Below are positions 1-7,600 of a stretch of 10,221 nucleotides of DNA, piece by piece (the stretch's first letter is position 1; every line of letters starts with the position of its first letter). The DNA lies in assembly GCA_947629195.1 (NCBI GenBank), contig CANRCS010000029.1:1-10221 (forward strand), given 5' to 3'. A program made the position numbers and the translations under genes. Origin of the DNA: an uncultured Bacilli bacterium. Lineage in GTDB: Bacteria > Bacillota_I > Bacilli_A > RF39 > UBA660. The notes beneath the pieces are model-generated. The model did no database searches. It was not told the origin of the DNA and worked only from the letters and a program-made list of their open reading frames with translations.

Positions 1-1019
1 CTACTAACCTTATCTGCGATTCTTTGAATAGGTGCTTTTGTACTTGTTGCCTCAACTACTAGTCTTACTATTTCAGAAATCGTTGAATTCTTTCCTATTT
101 TTTGTGCTTTATATTCTATATATCCATCAACATTTATACTACCTGCTACTACTTTATCATCAATAGTTTTCTTAACAGGAATTGATTCACCTGTTATAAA
201 ACTTTCATCAATATAAGATTTTCCACTTGTAATTACCCCATCTACTGCAATTTTCATACCAGGTTTACAAATTAATATATCATTTTTTTTAACTTCATCA
301 ATACTTACTTCTTTTTCTTTATTATTAACCTTTAAAAGTGCCATACTAGGAGTAATTTGAACAAGTTCTTTTAAGGCTTCTTTTGTTTTTGATTTACTTA
401 TTTTATCTATATATCTTCCTAATTTTATAAAATATATAATTATCGCACATGATTCAAAATATAGATTTTCAACATACATTTTATTACCAAGTAATATCAT
501 AATCATATTAAATAAACTAAAAATAAAACTTGATGCAACTCCTAGGGAAACTAAAGTATCCATATTAGGAGTTCTATGAATAAGATTTTTTATTCCACTT
601 TTAAAGATATCAAAACCATAGATTAGAAATGGAATTGTTAAAATAAATAAAAATATTGAATAATTAATTGGATACTTTTCCATATTTAAAAATGGAATAC
701 TTGGAAGATATAGCATATGAGACATAGATATATAAAGGATTAAAAGAGCTAAAATACCAAATACAATTAAAGGTGTTTTACTAACTTTTTTCTCTTCTTC
801 TTCTCCCTTATATATTCCTAAACTTTTAAATCCTGCTTCTTTAATAAATCTTTCTAAATCTTTTATTTCTAAGTTATCTTCATATTCTATCATAGCATTT
901 GCTAAAACTAGATTTACATTTGCGCTTATTATTCCATCTTGCTTATTTAAATATTTTTCTAGTCCAGAAGAACACGCACTACAACTCATATCACCAATTT
1001 TTAAAATTATTTTCTTCAT
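1..1019 (-). CDS. Heavy-metal (probably copper) P1B-type ATPase, N-terminal part, cut by window edge
   Basis: This is the N-terminal 339 codons of a membrane ATPase that pumps soft metal ions across the cytoplasmic membrane; the phosphorylation (DKTGT) and nucleotide-binding domains lie outside the window. Seen: a heavy-metal-associated (HMA) domain at residues 1-70 with the metal-binding motif MSCSAC (C13, C16); an acidic/lysine linker (about 71-81); hydrophobic segments at about 83-105, 118-139, 153-178 and 186-204; the segment TPNMDTLVSLG (150-160), typical of Cu+-ATPases; and the actuator domain with TGES at 276-279. The metal-selecting CPC motif of the sixth helix is not visible, so copper is inferred from the HMA domain and helix-3 motif; silver or another soft metal is possible. 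Family members are usually 700-850 aa, so under half is present. The ATG is supported by AAGGAGG seven bases upstream (1027-1033). No metal regulator or chaperone gene is seen next to it. Confidence 0.93.
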   Translation of the reverse strand, partial: MKKIILKIGDMSCSACSSGLEKYLNKQDGIISANVNLVLANAMIEYEDNLEIKDLERFIKEAGFKSLGIYKGEEEEKKVSKTPLIVFGILALLILYISMSHMLYLPSIPFLNMEKYPINYSIFLFILTIPFLIYGFDIFKSGIKNLIHRTPNMDTLVSLGVASSFIFSLFNMIMILLGNKMYVENLYFESCAIIIYFIKLGRYIDKISKSKTKEALKELVQITPSMALLKVNNKEKEVSIDEVKKNDILICKPGMKIAVDGVITSGKSYIDESFITGESIPVKKTIDDKVVAGSINVDGYIEYKAQKIGKNSTISEIVRLVVEATSTKAPIQRIADKVS

Positions 1020-1057
1020 AAGTTTACCTCCTTAAAATTTATGTATTTCTGAAAGTG

Positions 1058-1087
1058 ATTATACCACTCTTAAATATTGATAGTCAA
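1058..1087 (-). promoter_or_regulatory. Promoter of the metal-ATPase gene
   Basis: On the minus strand, a -35 TTGACT (1082-1087), an 18-base spacer and a perfect -10 TATAAT (1058-1063) are preceded by TG one base away, giving an extended -10. The predicted start is near 1051, leaving a leader of about 32 bases with AAGGAGG. The -10 is flanked by short inverted arms AGTG/CACT, which could be part of an operator but are too short to assign. No CopY-type TACANNTGTA box is seen. A metal ATPase would normally be metal-inducible, but that is not shown here. Confidence 0.75.
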
Positions 1088-1100
1088 TTTTTGAAGTATA

Positions 1101-1128
1101 ATAAAAACTACTATTAAGTTTAATAGTA
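1101..1128 (-). terminator. Intrinsic terminator after the PH-domain gene
   Basis: The inverted repeat TACTATTA (1109-1116) and TAATAGTA (1121-1128) encloses a four-base loop. In the minus-strand RNA it is followed at once by GTTTTT. It begins about 10 bases after the PH gene stop and lies just upstream of the -35 of the metal-ATPase gene, so it separates the two units. The stem is very A/T-rich, so strength is uncertain. Confidence 0.6.
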
Positions 1129-1138
1129 ATTTTATTAT

Positions 1139-1546
1139 TTAATTTTGTACTTTATTTTCTATATTTTCAATTAATTTAAAATAAATTTTTCTTAGTTCAG
1201 TCTTATTTTCAGCTGACATTTTTACAAAATTTAATCTAAGTTGATATCCACTATCCATAGATAATAGAATTGCTGTTTTAGTTCCATTATATTCTATTGC
1301 AGATGATGATATAGAACAGTATGGAAAAATATGTATCTTTTTCTTTTTACCAAATATACCCTTTTGATCTAGTAATAGAATTTTTTTATCTGTAAAAACG
1401 CATTTATCTCTATATGTTGCATATGCTGCATATATTATTTCATCATCTTCCATATAATCAGTAACATACTTTGGTAAATGTTTAATATCTAACTTATCAA
1501 AAAAATTAAAGTATTGAGCTAATTCCTTATATTTTAAATATGCCAT
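1139..1546 (-). CDS. Small bacterial PH-domain protein (bPH_1/DUF1696-like)
   Basis: This is a 135-residue protein with no signal peptide or membrane segment, so it is probably cytosolic or peripheral. Residues about 33-115 read like the bacterial pleckstrin-homology fold of the PF08000 type. The visible pattern is an acidic start (MEDDEIIYAA), a 'YRDKCVFTDKKILLLDQKGI' strand pair, 'GKKKKIHIFPYCSIS', two further beta strands and a closing amphipathic helix (about 117-132). Members of this family are small proteins of unknown function. The fold suggests ligand or protein binding, but no substrate can be named. A GTG nine bases upstream (1555) is in frame, but it is embedded in the Shine-Dalgarno sequence AAAGGTG that sits six bases before the ATG, so ATG at 1546 is chosen. 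The gene has its own promoter and terminator and appears monocistronic. Confidence 0.85.
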   Translation of the reverse strand: MAYLKYKELAQYFNFFDKLDIKHLPKYVTDYMEDDEIIYAAYATYRDKCVFTDKKILLLDQKGIFGKKKKIHIFPYCSISSSAIEYNGTKTAILLSMDSGYQLRLNFVKMSAENKTELRKIYFKLIENIENKVQN

Positions 1547-1552
1547 ATATAT

Positions 1553-1559
1553 CACCTTT
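1553..1559 (-). promoter_or_regulatory. Ribosome binding site that fixes the PH-gene start
   Basis: AAAGGTG lies six bases before the ATG at 1546. The GTG inside it is in frame and would add three codons, but using it as a start would leave no ribosome binding site at the proper distance. Confidence 0.75.
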
Positions 1560-1564
1560 ATATA

Positions 1565-1593
1565 AGGATATCAATAAATTTGAATTTAGTCAA
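1565..1593 (-). promoter_or_regulatory. Promoter of the PH-domain gene
   Basis: On the minus strand, a -35 TTGACT (1588-1593), a 17-base spacer and a -10 TATCCT (1565-1570, four of six consensus bases) precede the gene. The implied leader is short, about 12 bases, and holds little beyond the Shine-Dalgarno sequence. The -35 lies within the 11-base string AAAATTGACTA, which also contains the -35 of the metal-ATPase promoter. Confidence 0.6.
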
Positions 1594-1602
1594 TTTTAAT
1601 TT

Positions 1603-1645
1603 AAATAAAAACAGAAAATTTTGAATATATTTTCTGTTTTTATTT
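1603..1645. terminator. Long symmetric terminator after the giant surface-protein gene
   Basis: A perfect 17-bp inverted repeat (1603-1619 and 1629-1645) with a nine-base loop begins at the last base of the giant gene's TAA stop. Its core is ACAGAAAAT/ATTTTCTGT, and the outer arms are A-tract and T-tract (TTTTTATTT) on the two strands, so it could act in either direction. In minus-strand RNA the ATTTTCTGT arm is followed by TTTTATTT. It lies 9 bases upstream of the PH gene's -35 element and isolates that gene from read-through. The stem has few G-C pairs. Confidence 0.75.
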
Positions 1646-4600
1646 TATATATTTTCACCTAATAATTTACGAATCATTGGTAATGTTAATGCAAATTTAG
1701 GTAAAATCATACCATAAGCAACACTATCTAATGGTTGATTTTCATCTTGTTCTGGTATCTCAGGAGTTTTTTCTTCATCGTATATGGCTTCAAAACCTTG
1801 AATTGAAAAATCAGCACCATCATATTTTACTTCATATTTTTTCCAACCTACGAATTTGTACCCTTCTTTAGCTTTTGGAGCTTCCATAGTAATACTACGA
1901 ATATCTCCTCTTCTACCTTCGATTACCTTGTCGCTTAAGTTGTCAGAATCATGTTCTTTAAATCCTTCGCATTTATCCATATCACAACTAAATTCTGCCC
2001 ACCAAATTATACCAGCTTTGTCTTCGACATCTGCTTCAACTTCAATTTGTTCATTACTTGTGTAAGTTGTATCAAGTTCGATTTTATTAAAAGCCTTACC
2101 AAGATAAGGGAAAACTTCTGGAACGTTTTCTTCTTCTTTAACACCATCAACAGTAGTATTTTCTTCTTCAGTTGTGTCTGTAGTTGATTGGTCAGATTCA
2201 GGAGTTTCTATACTTGGTTCTTTATATTCATTAAGTGGGTCTGAAGTTTTTTCTTCAATAGCTTTGGATTCTTCTTTTTCTTCAATTATTGGACTTTGTG
2301 AAGCAACGCTTGAATTTAAAGCATTTTTATTAACATTTTTAACATTGTATTCATAAGAATCAGTTAACTTTAAAGTTGATTTAGAATATTGGCTTCCTAT
2401 CCAATAATTTTCATTTGTTTTCATATTGTGTAATTCTACATTTGTTGCTGTACTATTATTAATGGAAATATGTGTGTCATGTACATATGATGTTCCACCA
2501 ATAAGACTTCCTGCATTAGTTCTATCACTACCACTAATTCTTGTGTCAGCTACAATGCAAGAATTAAGAGTAAGGAAACCACTATCAACATGGCCAACAA
2601 TTCCGCCACCTTCATTTTTAGCATATACTAAACTATTTTTTACAGTAATATTATCTAATGTGTTAAAAGATGTTGCTTTATTAATATAACCTATAACTAC
2701 ACCAGCATATACTTGTGAAGATCCGGTATTAGTTACTTGTACATTTGCATTATCAAATTTAATGTTTTTAATAGTTATATCTTCATCACTATCGTACCCT
2801 ATAAATCCTATTGCATAACCAAGTGGAATTTTAATACGACTTTCACTATCTATATCACTTACTTTCATATTTTTTATAGTATGACCATTACCGTTTATAA
2901 CAAGTCCAGATAGTTTACTACCATCAAGTGAATGCCAATTTGTGCTTGATCCATAGCTATTTAAATCATTTAAGTCTATATCGTCAGTAAGAATTACATT
3001 TTTTCCTTTGTAATCTTCTGGATTAGTGTAAAGATTTTTTAATTGTTCTGCAGAAGAAACTTTTACAGTTTCTTTACTTGAACTTGAACTTGATATTTTT
3101 ATAGTTACATTTGAATACTTATAACTATTACCAGCTTCATCCTCAATAGTTATTGCAACACCATCTGTTGTACTGTTAGTATTTATAGTTTTACTTGTTG
3201 TTATTTTTAAATCTTGAGAAGCGGTAAAATTATCAGTTGCATTATTTTTGATAGATATGATTGGGTCAATATCTTTTTCTTTATAAATAGTTGGAGGATA
3301 TTTACTACGTTCAGTATTTAAAACTGGAATAGTATTATCAATTATAAAGTTTTTAACTATGCTGTTTCCTGCTAAGTCTTGAATAGTTACTTCATAGTAT
3401 CCTTCTTCAGTAAACACTTTAGTATATGGATTATTATAAGTTTCTTCTGTTTGTTCATTTACAGCGCGATAAACACGTTTAATTTTCATTTTTCCGTTTT
3501 GTTCTTTAGAATTCAAATTAGCATCATTTATACTTAATGTTACTTTTTTATAAGCACTACCGTCTACAAATGGTACTTCTTCAGTCCCATGTACTGCAGT
3601 TGCTGTTACTTCTGGAGCATTTTTATCTATTACGAAATTCAAAATAGTTTCATTTCCAAATTTATCTACTATTGTTACTTTGTACTCTGCTTCTTCATCA
3701 AAGTTTTGAGTCCAATCTTGTTGTCCACCTAACATGTTGTAACTATATGTAGTAACTCCATTAACTGTTTTTTCTATTTTTATTTGGCCTCCATTTAAAC
3801 CTGATCCAAAATTATCATCATGAATTTTTAACTCTACTTTTTGATAAGTTCCGCCATTTTCAAAAGCAACTGCTTCTCCATTAGAGTATGCCGTAGAACC
3901 TTCAACATTTGGTCCTTCTGAATCAACTTTTTCGATTCTTATCCATTTAAGTTCATTACCATTTCCAGCTAAATCTTTTACAGCATTACCATCAACTGTT
4001 ATTCCAAATGTTGTAGGTTTTGCGCCTTCTTTTTGTTTGTAAACAATTGCATATTTTTTACCTGCTTCGATTTCTTCAAATTCTACTGAATCATCTCTAG
4101 TCCATCCAGAACCTGATAAAACCCCAATATCAATCTTTTTAAAATCAGTAATCGGTTCAGACCATTCTATTACTACTCTTATTCTTTTAGCGCCTGTTAT
4201 ATTTCCTGTTATTTCTTCATTAGTATCAGCATCAAATAAAGTTGAAGTAAATGTTGGTTTTGTTGTATCTATTGTGAAAGTAACAGTAGTTTTATTTCCA
4301 AGCATATCATAAATGTCTACTGTGTATGTACCTTCTTTTGTAAATTTCTTTGTTACAGTTGTTTGACCTTTTGTTCCAAACATTTCTGCACTATTATTTG
4401 TTTTGCCATTTGTATCTACAAAATGAATTTCCATTTTACCCCATTTTTTTTCTGAAGCTAGAAAATTATCTTGAATATTTAAAGTAACTTCTTGGTATAC
4501 TCCTCCATTTTGGAATTTAACTTCTTCTCCGCCAAATTTAGCAGTTCCTCCTGCAGTTGGAGCAGTTACATCATATATATAAGTTGCTTCTTTTTCATTT

Positions 4601-7600
4601 CCAGCATCATCAACAACAACTACTCTATATTCTCCATCACCATATTTAGATAGATCAATTTTAATATCAGTGTTTTTATGTATTACATTATTGTCTAATA
4701 CTAATTCTCCATCCTTATAAACTTTATAATTTAAATTATTATTTTCAACGATAGTTACTGTTCCATTTTTATAAGTTATTACTGGATCAGTATTATCATA
4801 AATTACTGAATCATAACCATTTTCAGTCTTAATATCATTATTATTAATGATACCAGTTTCATTAGTCTTATGACCAAATTTATCTTCAATTCCAATTAAT
4901 TCAAACTTTATTTCTCCTTCTGGTAAATCAGTTTTTGTTAAAATGTCATTTTTAATATTTAATGTCGCTTGATATTCACCAGATTCTGTTATTGTTGCAT
5001 CTCCGACTTCAGTATCATTCATTTTTACTTTAAGAGTTTTAGATGTTAGTTCTTCATTGAATTTAGCACGAATTCTTATTTCTGCATCTTCATTAGCATA
5101 TTTTGGAGATTTTTTATTATTAAGATTTGATAAATTCAAGATTTCTAATAATTCTACTTTAGGAGCTTCTGAATCAACTTTTTCGATTCTTATCCATTTA
5201 AGTTCATTACCATTTCCAGCTAAATCTTTTACAGCATTACCATCAACTGTTATTCCAAATGTTGTAGGTTTTGCGCCTTCTTTTTGTTTGTAAACAATTG
5301 CATATTTTTTACCTGCTTCGATTTCTTCAAATTCTACTGAATCATCTCTAGTCCATCCAGAACCTGATAAAACCCCAATATCAATCTTTTTAAAATCAGT
5401 AATCGGTTCAGACCATTCTATTACTACTCTTATTCTTTTAGCGCCTGTTATATTTCCTGTTATTTCTTCATTAGTATCAGCATCAAATAAAGTTGAAGTA
5501 AATGTTGGTTTTGTTGTATCTATTGTGAAAGTAACAGTAGTTTTATTTCCAAGCATATCATAAATGTCTACTGTGTATGTACCTTCTTTTGTAAATTTCT
5601 TTGTTACAGTTGTTTGACCTTTTGTTCCAAACATTTCTGCACTATTATTTGTTTTGCCATTTGTATCTACAAAACGAATTTCCATTTTACCCCATTTTTT
5701 TTCTGAACCAAGAAAATTGTCTTGAATATTTAAAGTAACTTCTTGATATACTCCTCCATCTTGGAATTCAACTTCTTCTCCGCCAAATTTAGCAGTTCCT
5801 CCTACAGTTGGAGCAGTTGCATCATATATATAAGTTGCTTCTTTTTTATTTCCGGCTTTGTCATAAGCGATTATAGTATATTCACCATCGCCAAAATCTT
5901 TTAAATTGCCAAAACACATTAAAAGTCCAGTTCTATCATCTAAAAATATGTCGTTCCCTTGATATGTTTTAACTAAATCTTCTCCCTTATACACTTCAAT
6001 TTTGTATAAGTTAGCATCGCTTGGGCTAAAATTAGGTTCTTGAGTTAAATTATTCTTTAACCCTGCAATATTAAGCATAGGATCAATACTATCATAAGTA
6101 TATGTTAAGGTTGAAACATTACCTGCTTCATCTGTTACTTCAATTGTGTATTTTCCATCTGTTTTTGTACCATTAACTTTACTTCTGAAAAAGTATTTAC
6201 CATTTTTATTTGGTTCTTCTCTATTTGATAATACATCAGTTAATACTTTTCCATTTTCATCTTTTACTACAAATGTAAATGGATTATTATCATATACATT
6301 TATATTTGGATCATTTGTGTAGAATGCTCCATCTACTTCTTTTTGACTACTTCTATCATAATTACCTACATATATGTCTGATTTAGTATTATCTACAACA
6401 ATCCATGCTCCTTCAGTTACAGCGGTAACATCATCTGCTTTATTTCCAAGTTTATCGTAAGCTTCACTTACTGTGAATGGAATTTTTCCATCTGCTATTC
6501 CCTTAGGCAAATTAGCTTTTAATACATATGTATATAGTCCACTATTATCTTCATTTAGTGAAGAAGATACAAATTCACCTGTATTTCCGCCAATAGTTAA
6601 TACTGGATTGCTTCTCAATTCTTCATTATATGTAACTGATACTAAAATCCAATCACCAAATTTAGCAGATTTAGCCTTCATGTTACTATTGTTTTCCATT
6701 GTAACTTTTTCAGCAGCTGGTGCAGTTTTATCCCATACAAAGGCATATTCTGTTGTATTACCTGCTTTGTCAGTAGCTTTGATTGTGTATTTTTTATTTT
6801 GTTTGATTAAATGACTGATTCCTGATCTAAATGCATAATCAGTATTTCCATACCATTCTCCTGGAGCATATTTGTATGGTAGTGTTGCTACTGTTTTATC
6901 ATCTTCTATTATGCTAAATTCAAATGGGTTAGCATCATGCACATTTGTATTTGCATTTCCACTATTTGTATAAGCTACTCCATCTTCTCTAATTGCACTA
7001 TTTTCTTTGTCATCTACCCATACTTTTGGTGCTACCGTATCGATTATTAGGCTGTGACCATTTGTTGCAGCTGTTATATCTGCTGATTTATTTCCAGTTT
7101 TATCTTCGATACCTTTTACTTTGAATGTTACTTCTCCATCAGCGTATCCTTCTAATTCTTTCACTGGAATTACTACAGTATATGTATAATATCCTGTTGC
7201 TTTATCATGTGAAACTGTTATTTTATCTGTTACATCAAATTCTTTTCCATTATTAATTAGAATGTATGTTGGATTTTTTCCTAATTCTTCATTGAAAGTT
7301 ACATATGTATAGATTTTATCATTTTCATTTGCATAATATACTGGACCATCTGTTTCGTTGCTATCTCCTAATACCAATATATTAGCAGCTTCATTTTTTG
7401 CTGCAGTTTTATCATATGTAAAAGTAATTGTTGTTGTATTACCAGCTGCATCTTTTACAGTAACTTCATATTCACCTTCACCCATTGAAGATATGTCAGT
7501 ACTTGCAGCATAATTTTTATCTACTTTATTTCCATTTGAATTTAATGGATTAGTTTTGCCTGTTGTTTTATTCTTAATAGTCCCTGTAAATTCATTTGCA

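Noticed and set aside
1645..1700. LPKF/LPMI near the C-terminus as an LPXTG sortase signal
   Set aside because: The required Thr-Gly is absent, no clean 15-20 residue hydrophobic helix follows, and the terminus is ENI rather than a basic tail.
1856..2689. Several open plus-strand frames of 60-90 codons opposite the 3' part of the giant gene
   Set aside because: They lie wholly inside the antisense of a continuous 2365-codon gene, show Ser/Leu/Phe/Ile-rich composition typical of the reverse complement of Ig-type coding DNA, and match no family I recognise.
3915..5854. Repeats considered as a mobile element or CRISPR-like array
   Set aside because: They are long, in frame, only two copies, and encode Ig-like domains; there is no transposase, no terminal inverted repeat and no short regular spacer pattern.
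6473..6814. A 113-codon plus-strand open frame inside the giant gene
   Set aside because: It is the longest antisense frame but has the same shadow composition and lies entirely within well-supported Ig-domain coding sequence.
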